64,000 nucleotides of DNA. Source: Nitratiruptor tergarcus DSM 16512. GTDB lineage: Bacteria; Campylobacterota; Campylobacteria; Campylobacterales; Nitratiruptoraceae. A model generated the notes under the pieces. That model had not been told where the DNA came from and made no database searches. It saw only the letters and a list, made by a program, of their open reading frames with translations. The DNA is taken from contig NZ_AP026671.1 of the NCBI RefSeq assembly GCF_027946175.1, positions 744,001 through 808,000 of the forward strand, in the 5' to 3' direction. Position numbers and translations under genes: made by a program. Numbering within the stretch: the stretch's first letter is position 1; each line of letters begins with the position of its first letter. Shown one piece after another: positions 53,563 to 61,936 of this stretch.

Positions 53563-54612
53563 CTATTCCTCAAAACATTCTTTAAATTGCAATGGTTTTG
53601 CTCTAGTCCACCCTTTTCTTTCTGGCATACTTTTATAATGCTGTTTTGTTGACCCTTTTGTTGCAATAACCTTACAACCTCTTCTTATAAATGCATTTAC
53701 AACAGATTGCCTTGGATGAGTTTTTGAATTTTTACTTACAGATACAAACGCTATTTTATTTTGTATTTTTTGTCCTTTTTTTCCTAATAATTTATCTAAA
53801 ATATCAGGATTTACATTATTTCTACTTCCATGATGAGGAATTTGTATAAATTTCAAATTATTAGATATTGTAGGTTTGTATTTGTATGCTTTATTTAAAG
53901 CCTTAATTCCTGCATCACCTGTTAATAAAATTCCTCTATTATTAATATTTGCATATAAAATAACACTACTTTCATTATCTGCACTAGTTGTTCCATCTAT
54001 TTTTAATGTTTCTTTATCAAATGTTTCCTCAATCCAATTAAGAACTTTTTCTGCAAATTTTTCAAAACCTTCCTGTAATATACTTTCTTTTTTATCAGGA
54101 GTCTTATTAAAATCAGGAATCAATTCATATAAATACCACTCTTTAGAAGGAGATAGAACTTCAAAAATACCTATTTTATCTCCCTGATACGGTTCTTTGA
54201 TAATTATGTTTTTTTCAATAGCCAATTCTTCAAGTGGATATACATACGAAAAACTATCTTGTAACCTTCTTTTTAAACTCTCTTTTGTAATTCTCTTATC
54301 TTTAAAATAATCAATTATTTCTTGTGTATAGTTCCAAGGTCTATGTATCCATAATTCTCTAACTTTCAACTTTTCCAACACTACACTAAGTCCAGATGCA
54401 TGATCCTGATCAGGATGAGTATTTACAACATAATCAACCACTTCAGTATTATAATATCGTTTGACATGTTCAACTATTTGTTCTCCTGATTCTTTTGTTC
54501 CACCATCAACTACCATTACTTTGTACTTATTTTTTTCTTGCCATCTTATACAAATGGCATCCCCGCTTTTTTCTCCATTTCCTACTGGTAAAAATTCTAT
54601 TTCATAATTCAT
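53563..54612 (-). CDS. ComEC-like metallo-beta-lactamase-fold hydrolase
   Basis: 349 residues from the ATG at 54,612 (MNYEIEFLPVGNGEKSGDAI). The metal motif is NTHPDQDHASG, the Zn/acid residue lies in LLTGDAG, and PHHGSRNN holds the late histidines. Together they resemble the stand-alone MBL domain of ComEC. The in-frame extension to 54,681 overlaps the next gene too far. Stand-alone proteins of this group are often found in phage-defence or stress islands. The 10-11 base overlap with the four-span membrane protein suggests a two-gene unit. Confidence 0.82.
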   Translation of the reverse strand: MNYEIEFLPVGNGEKSGDAICIRWQEKNKYKVMVVDGGTKESGEQIVEHVKRYYNTEVVDYVVNTHPDQDHASGLSVVLEKLKVRELWIHRPWNYTQEIIDYFKDKRITKESLKRRLQDSFSYVYPLEELAIEKNIIIKEPYQGDKIGIFEVLSPSKEWYLYELIPDFNKTPDKKESILQEGFEKFAEKVLNWIEETFDKETLKIDGTTSADNESSVILYANINNRGILLTGDAGIKALNKAYKYKPTISNNLKFIQIPHHGSRNNVNPDILDKLLGKKGQKIQNKIAFVSVSKNSKTHPRQSVVNAFIRRGCKVIATKGSTKQHYKSMPERKGWTRAKPLQFKECFEE

Positions 54613-55123
54613 CTGAATGCTCCAATTTATATTTAATTCTATCTGTAATATATTTAGTTTGTTTATAATAACTAATAGCATAAAGAATAAACAAAAAAAT
54701 TATTAAAATTTCTTTATAAAAAATTTTTAAAAAAGTACAAATGTTCAAATCACATTTTCTAATAAAATGAAAAACAATAAGTATTAAAAACAAACTTGTA
54801 AAAGTTCTATATACATTATTTTGTTCAGATAATATATTTAATTTTTTATCAATTTTTTCAACTTTTATAAAATCAGAATAATCAGCAAATTTTATAATAT
54901 ATTTCCTATAAAAAGGTTCTATGATTAAAGAACCCACCCTACTAATTGTTAATCCTATAAAATATAAGATAAACAAATTAATTATATTAAAATATAATAT
55001 TGAAAGATTCAGATATAGATTAATATCATCTAAATATTTAATCAATACTACAAAAATAATTCCACTAAAAAGATAATTAAATATGTTGTAAATTGATATT
55101 TTATGGATTATTAATTTTATCAT
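54602..55123 (-). CDS. Four-span membrane protein, partner of the MBL hydrolase
   Basis: 173 residues. Two membrane helices lie in the first 60 residues (YNIFNYLFSGIIFVVLIKYL and a second ending FIGLTISRVGSLI). A cytoplasmic stretch follows (about 65-100), then two more helices (SLFLILIVFHFIRK and ILIIFLFILYAISYY). I recognise no family. The short overlap with the MBL gene suggests joint function. It lies between fcl and the hydrolase in otherwise polysaccharide-related surroundings. Confidence 0.72.
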   Translation of the reverse strand: MIKLIIHKISIYNIFNYLFSGIIFVVLIKYLDDINLYLNLSILYFNIINLFILYFIGLTISRVGSLIIEPFYRKYIIKFADYSDFIKVEKIDKKLNILSEQNNVYRTFTSLFLILIVFHFIRKCDLNICTFLKIFYKEILIIFLFILYAISYYKQTKYITDRIKYKLEHSDEL

Positions 55124-55134
55124 TATTCCTACTT

Positions 55135-56301
55135 TTAATTATTAAATATATTTACATACCATTTATAAACCTTCCCAATTCCTACTTCAAGCTCGGTTTT
55201 ATGCCTCCAGCCTAAATTATGAAGTTTCGTAACATCTGTCACTTTTCTCATTGTCCCATCCGGTTTTTTGGTGTTAAAATATAAATCGCCTTTTAACCCG
55301 ACAATCTCTTTTATTAGATATGCTAACTCTTTAATGGATATATCTTTTCCTGTACCTATATTAATGTGGGTGTTTCGTATCTCATTTGTTGTATAGCAGG
55401 TTACATCACAGCTAGTGTTGATGGAAAGCTGCTCTTTTATAATATCTGTAAAATTAATTTTTTCCATAATATATACACACGCATCTGCCATATCATTAGA
55501 ATACATAAACTCTCTTTTTGGTTTGCCGCTTCCCCATATCTCTATTTGAACACCATTATCTTTTAAGGAAATGCCATATTTGTCTAAAATATTTAGTATC
55601 TCCTCTTTTGACACATTACCATCAATACCTTCTATTGGATTTTTATCAAGATCTTTTCTAATTGCTTCAAAGTTCCCTTCTTCCAAACATTTTCCAAGAT
55701 ACATTTTTCTTAAAAGTGCTGGTAAAACATGGGAAGTCTCTAAATCAAAGTTATCATGGGGTCCATAAAGATTTGTTGGCATTACAGATAGAAAGTTTGT
55801 TCCATATTGCAGATTAAAACTCTCACACATTTTAATTCCGGCTATTTTTGCTATAGCGTATGGTTCATTTGTATATTCAAGCTCTCCTGTTAAGAGATAC
55901 TCCTCTTTTATTGGCTGAGGACAGTTTTTAGGATAAATGCATGTACTTCCTAAAAAAAGTAGTTTTTTTGTTTTATATTTATAGGCATTATAGATGATAT
56001 TGTTTTGAATCTGGAGGTTTTCATAGATAAAATCGGCTCGATAAATATTGTTTGCCATAATACCACCAACTTTTGCAGCAGCGAGAAAGACAAATTCTGG
56101 TTTTTGCTCTTCAAAAAAGTTTTCTACTTCTATAGAGTCTGTCAAATCTATTTTATGCCACTGAGTATCATTATCTTGCGGTTTTCTATTATGATAGGTA
56201 CTTGTAATGTTTGTATACCCTTTTTCTTTTAGCTTTCTTATGATTGCACTGCCTACCAGTCCTGTTCCCCCGGCTACAAAAATCTTACTTTTCTTTTGCA
56301 T
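55135..56301 (-). CDS. fcl: GDP-L-fucose synthase
   Basis: 388 residues from MQKKSKIFVAGGTGLVGSAI (ATG at 56,301), directly after gmd. The SDR motifs are GGTGLVGSAII, the catalytic YAIAK (in NEPYAIAKIAG) and the S in LLFLGSTCIYPK. It is about 70 residues longer than E. coli WcaG: an insert around FEAIRKDLDKNPIEGIDGNV and a second near NTSCDVTCYTTNEIRNTH. It makes GDP-L-fucose from the gmd product. Confidence 0.92.
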   Translation of the reverse strand: MQKKSKIFVAGGTGLVGSAIIRKLKEKGYTNITSTYHNRKPQDNDTQWHKIDLTDSIEVENFFEEQKPEFVFLAAAKVGGIMANNIYRADFIYENLQIQNNIIYNAYKYKTKKLLFLGSTCIYPKNCPQPIKEEYLLTGELEYTNEPYAIAKIAGIKMCESFNLQYGTNFLSVMPTNLYGPHDNFDLETSHVLPALLRKMYLGKCLEEGNFEAIRKDLDKNPIEGIDGNVSKEEILNILDKYGISLKDNGVQIEIWGSGKPKREFMYSNDMADACVYIMEKINFTDIIKEQLSINTSCDVTCYTTNEIRNTHINIGTGKDISIKELAYLIKEIVGLKGDLYFNTKKPDGTMRKVTDVTKLHNLGWRHKTELEVGIGKVYKWYVNIFNN

Positions 56302-56302
56302 T

Positions 56303-57481
56303 TTACAACTCACAGCTTTTTGGTACTTCAAATCCACACTCTTTGAGAACTAATTCTTGATAGTTCTCTTTGAGGTCATGCTCTACCATTTCATTTACCA
56401 GCTCTTCTAGTGTAATTTGAGGCTCCCAGCCAAGTTTCTCTTTTGCTTTTGTTGGGTCACCCAAAAGCAGATCCACTTCTGTTGGTCTAAAATATTTTGG
56501 GTCGACATTGATAACATCTCTGCCAAGTAGTGTTTTTGCATGCTCGATGATTGTTTGAGGATGAGCTACGTTTGTTTGCTTCAACAATATATGAAGCTTT
56601 TCTTCATCAATTGCTTTTACAACTCCTTTTTCATTGACTCCTTCACCTTCAAACTCGATGGTGATTCCAAATCTCTCAAAAGTCATGCGAACAAACTCTC
56701 TAATCTCTGTTGTTCTTCCTGTAGCTATTACCCAGTCCTCCGGTTTTTCGTATTGCAGTATCATCCACATCATTCTTACATAATCTTTTGCATGTCCCCA
56801 GTCTCTTTTTGCGCTTAGATTTCCAAGATAGAGTTTATGGTCTAATCCCAATATAATTCTTGCAGCAGCTCTCGTTATTTTTCTTGTAACAAATGTCTCT
56901 CCTCGCCTTGGAGATTCATGATTAAATAAAATTCCATTACAGGCAAACATGTTGTAGGCTTCTCTGTAATTGACCGTTATCCAATAGGCATATATTTTTG
57001 CTGCGGCGTATGGACTCCTTGGATAAAATGGTGTATTTTCATTCTGGGGTACTTCTTGCACTTTGCCGTAGAGCTCTGAAGTGGAAGCTTGGTATATTTT
57101 TGTTTTATCAGTAAGTCCTAAAAGCCGTACAGCCTCCAAGATTCTCAATGTCCCTACTGCATCTACTTGAGCGGTATATTCTGGCTCTTCAAAGCTCACT
57201 GCCACATGGGACTGGGCTGCTAGGTTATAGATCTCCTCTGGTTGGATTTTTTGGATGAGTCTTGTGAGATTCAGACTATCTCCCATATCTCCATAGTGTA
57301 AAAAGAAGTTTACATTCTCTTCATGAGGATCTTTATATAGATGATCAATCCTTTTGGTGTTAAAAAGTGAACTTCTTCTTTTTATCCCGTGTACTTCATA
57401 TCCTTTATCTAACAAAAATTCAGCCAGATAGCTCCCATCTTGTCCTGTTATACCGGTGATTAAAGCTACTTTTTTTGCCAT
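56303..57481 (-). CDS. gmd: GDP-mannose 4,6-dehydratase
   Basis: 392 residues. [20 protein letters not shown] binds NADP. The catalytic region is [10 protein letters not shown], then [15 protein letters not shown] with the YxxxK pair. [19 protein letters not shown] is a GMD signature. It converts GDP-mannose to the 4-keto-6-deoxy intermediate and sits one base after manC and before fcl. Confidence 0.96.
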   Translation of the reverse strand: MAKKVALITGITGQDGSYLAEFLLDKGYEVHGIKRRSSLFNTKRIDHLYKDPHEENVNFFLHYGDMGDSLNLTRLIQKIQPEEIYNLAAQSHVAVSFEEPEYTAQVDAVGTLRILEAVRLLGLTDKTKIYQASTSELYGKVQEVPQNENTPFYPRSPYAAAKIYAYWITVNYREAYNMFACNGILFNHESPRRGETFVTRKITRAAARIILGLDHKLYLGNLSAKRDWGHAKDYVRMMWMILQYEKPEDWVIATGRTTEIREFVRMTFERFGITIEFEGEGVNEKGVVKAIDEEKLHILLKQTNVAHPQTIIEHAKTLLGRDVINVDPKYFRPTEVDLLLGDPTKAKEKLGWEPQITLEELVNEMVEHDLKENYQELVLKECGFEVPKSCEL

Positions 57482-58840
57482 TTATTTCCTTTTAAAATCA
57501 TCTTCAATTCTCACAATATCATCTTCTCCTGTATATTCTCCCACTTGAGCCTCGATGAGCACTACGGGAATTTTACCAGGATTGGAGAGGCGGTGGATCT
57601 CCCCCATTTTGATATAAGTCGATTCGTTCGCTCGTACAAGATAGCGATCATCCCCCACTTGCACTTCCGCTGTGCCACTTACTACTATCCAGTGCTCGTT
57701 ACGGTGAAAGTGCTTTTGGAGTGAAAGTCTCTTACCAGGTTTGACTTCAATCCGCTTGATCTTGTAGCCACTGTCTTCTACGAGAACTTCATATGTCCCC
57801 CAAGGGCGATGGACTTTGGTATGGGCATTGAGAAGCTCTGGATGAGATGTTTGCAATCTACCTACAAGCTCTTTGACTTTTTGTGTCTCGCCTCGTTTGG
57901 CAATGAGCAGAGCATCATTGGTATCAATGATGATAAGATTATCTATGCCAATAGTAGCTATAAGTTTTTTATTATTGTCACTATAATAAAAATTATTTTC
58001 ACTCTCTATCTCAATATTATCAGTTTCACTGTCGATATACTCAGTAAGACTATCAAAACTTCCCACATCACTCCAGCTAAATTCACTCGGCACCATTTTG
58101 ATTTTATCGCTCTTTTCCATCACGGCGTAGTCTATGCTGATATCTGGGATCTTTTCCATAAATTCTGGAGTTATGCGGCGAATTTTCCCATCGATTTTGC
58201 TGTTTTCATAGGCCCTCTTTGCACTTTCATAAAGTTCTGGAGCATGCTTTTGCAGCTCTTTGAGGTAGACGCCAGCTTTGAATAAAAACATTCCACTATT
58301 CCAAAAGTAGTTACCTTTAGCAAGATACTCTTTGGCTTTTTGCTTGTCTGGCTTTTCATGAAACTTTACCACATCCTCGCCATCCGCTTCGATATATCCA
58401 TAGCCACCATGCGGCTCGGTAGGCTTGATACCAAATGTCACAAGCCCACCATTTTTGGCCAAATCTTTTGCTCTTTGGATCGCTTCATGATATTTTTCTT
58501 CATCTTCGATCAAATGATCGCTTGGAGTGATAAAAAGTAGCTCATCTTCATCCACACTCATCGCACCAAAGGCGATAGCCGCTGCGGTATTTCTGCCAAA
58601 TGGCTCGAGGATATAGCCATCTGTATCTATTCCTATCTCATCGACTTGATCGTTAGCCAAAAAATACTGCTCCTCGTTGGAGATGATAAGAATTTTATCA
58701 CTTAAAGGTACATTCCTTTGTAGTGTTTTTTGAAAAAGCGATTTATTATCAAAAAGCTGTAAAAACTGTTTTGGCATGAGTTTTCGACTCAAAGGCCAGA
58801 GTCTCGTACCGCTTCCACCACTGAGAATTATATTTGTCAT
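57482..58840 (-). CDS. manC: Mannose-1-phosphate guanylyltransferase / mannose-6-phosphate isomerase
   Basis: 452 residues, bifunctional type II. The nucleotidyltransferase signature is ILSGGSGTRLWPLSRKLMPK. FITPSDHLI and VKFHEKPDK follow. The C-terminal cupin isomerase domain includes RPWGTYEVL and KPGKRLSLQKHFHRNEHWIV with metal-binding His and Glu. It makes GDP-mannose for gmd-fcl. No manB is seen in the window. Confidence 0.95.
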   Translation of the reverse strand: MTNIILSGGSGTRLWPLSRKLMPKQFLQLFDNKSLFQKTLQRNVPLSDKILIISNEEQYFLANDQVDEIGIDTDGYILEPFGRNTAAAIAFGAMSVDEDELLFITPSDHLIEDEEKYHEAIQRAKDLAKNGGLVTFGIKPTEPHGGYGYIEADGEDVVKFHEKPDKQKAKEYLAKGNYFWNSGMFLFKAGVYLKELQKHAPELYESAKRAYENSKIDGKIRRITPEFMEKIPDISIDYAVMEKSDKIKMVPSEFSWSDVGSFDSLTEYIDSETDNIEIESENNFYYSDNNKKLIATIGIDNLIIIDTNDALLIAKRGETQKVKELVGRLQTSHPELLNAHTKVHRPWGTYEVLVEDSGYKIKRIEVKPGKRLSLQKHFHRNEHWIVVSGTAEVQVGDDRYLVRANESTYIKMGEIHRLSNPGKIPVVLIEAQVGEYTGEDDIVRIEDDFKRK

Positions 58841-58867
58841 ATATTTTGGCTCTTAATTTTTGATAAT

Positions 58868-58873
58868 ATTGTA
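58868..58873 (-). promoter_or_regulatory. Extended -10 element for manC
   Basis: On the minus strand TGCTACAAT (TG-n-TACAAT) stands 28 bases upstream of the ATG. The same TGCTACAAT occurs before the MNT genes further right. Confidence 0.5.
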
Positions 58874-58914
58874 GCAAATGGAATGTTAAATTTTGGTTAT
58901 ATATTAGAATAGTG

Positions 58915-59030
58915 ACGTCATATTGAGGGAAACGAAACATCTCTATGTGGGTTGACAAATTTGGGTGGATCCTTCGCCGTTGGCTCAGGATGATTAAGGC
59001 TGTCATCTTGTGTAAAGCGAAAGATATATG
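58915..59030. repeat. REP-like hairpin repeats 7
   Basis: A degenerate unit (GTCATATTGAGGGAAACGAA), an inverted GGATCCTTCGCCGTTGGCTC then AGGATGA, and GTCATCTTGTGTAAAGCGAA fill the space between manC and the HEPN pseudogene. Confidence 0.8.
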
Positions 59031-59035
59031 AAAAT

Positions 59036-59447
59036 CTAGAGCAAATTCTCTTTTTCAATACCCACTATCTCTAAAACTTGCTCAAATATATCATTTGCAA
59101 ATTCATAAAACTCTTTTTGCATCTTCGAGTGACGGTTTGCCATCTGGTAATAATCCCAAATCTCCTGGATATCTTGCATCCATATAAAGCTCATTGATCT
59201 TGAACATAGTCTTTTCATCTTCGATTTTAATGTCATTTTCTATAAGAGAATATAAGGCAAAAAGGTTATGCTTTTTAGGGATATTCTGCCTTTTATATTC
59301 GATTAAGGCTTTAAATGATTTTTCTATTGCCTGCTGAGCATGGAAAGAAGCTATAGGAGTGAGATGTTCATTACCCAATAAATATTCTATAGCTTGGATA
59401 TCTAAATAAACAGCTTTCAACCATTCTTTGGCTATTTGCGAAGCCAT
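59036..59447 (-). pseudogene. HEPN-domain gene with one-base frameshift
   Basis: MASQIAKEWLKAVYLDIQAI, then FHAQQAIEKSFKALIEYKRQ, is the PF05168-type HEPN start. After LPDGKPSLEDAK the frame breaks at a five-A run (five T on the plus strand, 59,114-59,118), where the paralog at 59,919 has four. The rest (EFYEFANDIFEQVLEIVGIE) is intact in the other frame and almost identical to that paralog. One base would restore the gene, so it may be phase-variable, freshly dead, or a sequencing slip. Confidence 0.83.
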
Positions 59448-59776
59448 AAAACTATACCTTTTTGGATTTCTTTGGCAAAAGAGCTATTGTTTTCTATAAA
59501 TTTTTGATGCATCGGTTTTGTATGGACAATGAAATCCAGTCCAAAATCTTTCGCAATGTTTTCTAACGGTTTAAAATAACGAAATTTTAAATCCATCTTT
59601 TCATTCACATTTTGAGGAATATAATCATCTTTCGTTACAATATAGAGATCTATATCACTCTCTTCGTTTGACTTGCCATACGCATAGGAGCCAAAGAGGA
59701 TGATCTTATCTGGTTCAAGTGGTTTGAGCCGCTCTACGATCTCGTTTTTGAGTTTTTCTATGTCTATTTTGCTCAT
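59432..59776 (-). CDS. MNT-domain nucleotidyltransferase, array copy 1
   Basis: 114 residues. The motif is IILFGSYAYGKSNEESDIDL YIV (GS then DID), with a third acid in FGLDFIVHT. The first 55 or so residues are nearly the same as in the copies at 60,323 and 61,418, but the second half is distinct. It overlaps its HEPN partner by 16 bases. Confidence 0.86.
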   Translation of the reverse strand: MSKIDIEKLKNEIVERLKPLEPDKIILFGSYAYGKSNEESDIDLYIVTKDDYIPQNVNEKMDLKFRYFKPLENIAKDFGLDFIVHTKPMHQKFIENNSSFAKEIQKGIVLWLRK

Positions 59777-59801
59777 ATTTATTTCTTGTGGGTTTTTTGT
59801 T

Positions 59802-59807
59802 ATTGTA
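59802..59807 (-). promoter_or_regulatory. Shared extended -10 of MNT copy 1
   Basis: TGCTACAAT on the minus strand, 26 bases before the ATG, inside the conserved block CCAATATGCTACAATAA that precedes each complete MNT copy. Confidence 0.5.
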
Positions 59808-59816
59808 GCATATTGG

Positions 59817-59912
59817 GTAGATCCTTCGGCTAAAGCCTCAGGATGACAAAAAAATAGTCATCCTGAACGAATGTGAAGGATCTCGTTATCTTGAGAGAAG
59901 CGAAAGATCTAT
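59817..59912. repeat. REP-like hairpin repeats 8
   Basis: AGATCCTTCGGCTAAAGCCT then CAGGATGAC, then GTCATCCTGAACGAATGTGA and a third arm TTATCTTGAGAGAAGCGAAA. Lies between the MNT copy 1 promoter and the HEPN of copy 2. Confidence 0.85.
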
Positions 59913-59918
59913 GAAAAT

Positions 59919-60326
59919 CTATAGCAAATTCTCTTTTTCAATACCCACTATCTCTAAAACTTGCTCAAATATATCATTTGCAAATTCATAAAACTCTTTT
60001 GCATCTTCGAGTGTTGGTTTTCCATAAGGTAAAAGTCCCATATCCCCAGGATATCTTGAATCTATATAGAGTTGATTTAAAGTATCAAGTAAATCATCAT
60101 CTGCAGAAATATCGTTAGAAACAGCTTCTTTTAATTTTATCAAGTCATGTTGTTTGGGTACTCTTATATTTTTGTATTCCATTAAAGCTTTGAAGGATTT
60201 TTCTATAGATTGTTGCGCGTGAAATGCAATCATGTGTGTTAAATCTGGTGAATCTATGATTTTTGAAATAACTTTAAGATCGTCATAAGAAGCTTTAATC
60301 CATGCGTAATAGAGCGGCTGCTTCAC
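59919..60326 (-). CDS. HEPN-domain protein, array copy 2 (intact)
   Basis: 135 residues. MKQPLYYAWIKASYDDLKVI leads to HMIAFHAQQSIEKSFKALME, then RVPKQHDLIKL (R followed by H five residues later), the probable catalytic pair. The last 30 residues, EFYEFANDIFEQVLEIVGIE and on, are shared with copies 1 and 3. It overlaps the MNT gene by 4 bases. Confidence 0.86.
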   Translation of the reverse strand: MKQPLYYAWIKASYDDLKVISKIIDSPDLTHMIAFHAQQSIEKSFKALMEYKNIRVPKQHDLIKLKEAVSNDISADDDLLDTLNQLYIDSRYPGDMGLLPYGKPTLEDAKEFYEFANDIFEQVLEIVGIEKENLL

Positions 60327-60658
60327 AAGCGTATTCCTCGTCGAATCTCATATTTATAGAAACTACTATTTTGTTTCACAAATTCTTCATGCATTTTTTT
60401 GGTATGTACTATGATATCTATAGGAATATCCTTTCTCAAATCTCTCAATAATCGAGCTATTTTTAAATAGAGTTCATTCTTTTCTTTGAAATTTCTGGGT
60501 ATATACTCATCCTTCGTCACAATATAGAGATCGATATCACTCTCTTCGTTTGGCTCCCCATAGGCATAGGAACCAAAGAGAATGATCTTATCTGGTTCAA
60601 GTGGTTTGAGCCGCTCTACGATCTCTTTTTTGAGTTTTTCGATATCTATTTTGCTCAT
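60323..60658 (-). CDS. MNT-domain nucleotidyltransferase, array copy 2
   Basis: 111 residues. IILFGSYAYGEPNEESDIDL YIVTKDEYIP, then DIPIDIIVHTKKMHEEFVK. It probably AMPylates or otherwise tames the coupled HEPN protein. The N-terminal half closely matches copies 1 and 3. Confidence 0.87.
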   Translation of the reverse strand: MSKIDIEKLKKEIVERLKPLEPDKIILFGSYAYGEPNEESDIDLYIVTKDEYIPRNFKEKNELYLKIARLLRDLRKDIPIDIIVHTKKMHEEFVKQNSSFYKYEIRRGIRL

Positions 60659-60682
60659 ATTTTGCTCTGGTAGATTTTTATT

Positions 60683-60688
60683 ATTGTA
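60683..60688 (-). promoter_or_regulatory. Shared extended -10 of MNT copy 2
   Basis: Same TGCTACAAT block as in copy 1, here 25 bases upstream of the ATG. Confidence 0.5.
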
Positions 60689-60698
60689 GCATATTGGG

Positions 60699-60760
60699 TA
60701 GATCCCACGCCGTTGGCTCAGGATGACGGAAAGCTGTCATCTTGAGCGCAGCGAAAGATC
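60699..60760. repeat. REP-like hairpin repeat 9
   Basis: AGATCCCACGCCGTTGGCTC AGGATGAC and GTCATCTTGAGCGCAGCGAA AGATC face each other between MNT copy 2 and the RelE/ParE toxin. Confidence 0.83.
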
Positions 60761-60773
60761 AAAAACTTTATAA

Positions 60774-61034
60774 TCACTTATAAACATCACCTCTACTTAC
60801 AGCTTTAATAACTTCTATAATTAACTCTTCTTCTAACACTCTAAATATTATTCTATATTTACCAATGCGTAACCTATAAACATTTTGAAAACCTTTTAAC
60901 TCTTTAATATCAAATCTATCAAGTTCTAATTCATGTTTCAGTTCATCAAATGTTGACATAATTTTTTGAACTATTTCCTTCTTCTGCTTTTGCAAAAATT
61001 TTATGACCTGTTTACTATATTTTATTCTATACAT
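60774..61034 (-). CDS. RelE/ParE-family toxin
   Basis: 86 residues. MYRIKYSKQVIKFLQKQKKE, then FDIKELKGFQNVYRLRIGKY and RIIFRVLEEELIIEVIKAVS RGDVYK follow the RelE/ParE fold closely. It would cleave mRNA on the ribosome (RelE type) or poison gyrase (ParE type); sequence alone does not decide. It overlaps the antitoxin gene by 13 bases. Confidence 0.87.
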   Translation of the reverse strand: MYRIKYSKQVIKFLQKQKKEIVQKIMSTFDELKHELELDRFDIKELKGFQNVYRLRIGKYRIIFRVLEEELIIEVIKAVSRGDVYK

Positions 61035-61279
61035 AATAATTTTTTGACTTCATTCTCATCATAATATTCCTGCTTCTGCATGAGAGCTTTTATATCTTCT
61101 TTTGTAGGGATGATAAACTCTTTATCTCCTTCTACTACTACAATATCACCTAAATCATCGATGTATGTAAACGATTTTTTCTTCTTTTTTGCAAGTTTTT
61201 TGAGAAAAACAATAACATCATTAAAAAGTTCTGGATCAACTTCAAAAATTTTTGCATTATTATTGGTCACCATAATCAT
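61022..61279 (-). CDS. Antitoxin of the RelE/ParE pair
   Basis: 85 residues, charged, with a lysine-rich middle (FLKKLAKKKKKSFTYIDDLG) and an acidic C-terminal helix (IKALMQKQEYYDENEVKKLL). No classical HTH or Phd motif is clear. It is assigned as antitoxin because it precedes and overlaps the toxin gene. Confidence 0.72.
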   Translation of the reverse strand: MIMVTNNNAKIFEVDPELFNDVIVFLKKLAKKKKKSFTYIDDLGDIVVVEGDKEFIIPTKEDIKALMQKQEYYDENEVKKLLCIE

Positions 61280-61417
61280 AAAGTATCCTTTTTCATTAAT
61301 TATATTACCATAAAAGAATCAACATATATTTTATCAATTCACTTTCACAAATATCTAGAATTTGGTAAATATTTTGCAAAAGATCCTCTGTAAAACTTTT
61401 TCTTTTTTGGAAAAGAT

Positions 61418-61759
61418 CTATTTGACATAAATCATTCTACCCTTCTTTATGATTTTCTTGTAAAATTGATCTCTTATATTTTCCATTCTATGTTTAATCC
61501 TACTCTTACAATCGACAAATACATCAGATCCAATCTTATATTTTTCTACGATATCCCACAATAGTATTTGAGCTTGTAACATTTCATCTCTTAGCTTCTC
61601 TTTTTCTAATGCATCTTTAATGATAAACAGATCGATATCGCTCTCTTCGTTTGGCTCGCCATAGGCATAGGAACCAAAAAGGATAATTTTGTCTGGATTG
61701 AGTGGTTTGAGCCGTTCCATGATCTCGTTTTTGAGTTTTTCTATATCTATTTTGCTCAT
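61418..61759 (-). CDS. MNT-domain nucleotidyltransferase, array copy 3, no HEPN partner
   Basis: 113 residues. The N-terminus (MSKIDIEKLKNEIMERLKPL, GSYAYGEPNEESDIDLFII) belongs to the same set as copies 1 and 2, while residues after about 58 (DALEKEKLRDEMLQAQILLW, GSDVFVDCKSRIKHR) are of another MNT subtype. No HEPN gene follows; 138 bases later the RelE/ParE antitoxin begins. It looks like a hybrid left over after partner loss. Confidence 0.84.
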   Translation of the reverse strand: MSKIDIEKLKNEIMERLKPLNPDKIILFGSYAYGEPNEESDIDLFIIKDALEKEKLRDEMLQAQILLWDIVEKYKIGSDVFVDCKSRIKHRMENIRDQFYKKIIKKGRMIYVK

Positions 61760-61785
61760 TTTTTTAATCTTAGTGGTTTTTTATT

Positions 61786-61791
61786 ATTGTA
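61786..61791 (-). promoter_or_regulatory. Shared extended -10 of MNT copy 3
   Basis: TGCTACAAT again, 27 bases upstream of the ATG, in the conserved block CCAATATGCTACAATAA. Confidence 0.5.
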
Positions 61792-61800
61792 GCATATTGG

Positions 61801-61865
61801 ATAGATTCTTCGGCTAAGGCCTCAGGATGACGGGAATAGAGACTCAGAATGTGTGTGACGGAATC
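61801..61865. repeat. REP-like hairpin repeat 10 (partly decayed)
   Basis: AGATTCTTCGGCTAAGGCCT CAGGATGAC is clear. The second half (GACTCAGAATGTGTGTGACG) is degenerate. Confidence 0.72.
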
Positions 61866-61907
61866 GAGAAATTTTAAAATGACAGAGAAATTTTATGGTA
61901 TTTATTG

Positions 61908-61936
61908 CGTTTTTAAAAAATTATATTTCAAAAACG
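61908..61936. repeat. 29-bp palindromic element at the ATPase 3' end
   Basis: CGTTTTT and AAAAACG frame a 15-base AT centre. The TGA stop of the ATPase gene lies within it. It matches the element at 63,297-63,325 in inverted orientation at 27 of 29 bases. Confidence 0.7.

Noticed and set aside
57809-58285. Plus-strand frame of 158 codons opposite manC
   Set aside because: It is antisense to conserved manC sequence and has no promoter or ribosome site.
61280-61417. Possible HEPN remnant after MNT copy 3
   Set aside because: A 40-codon frame is open there but contains neither an RX4H motif nor the shared HEPN tail, so I could not support it.
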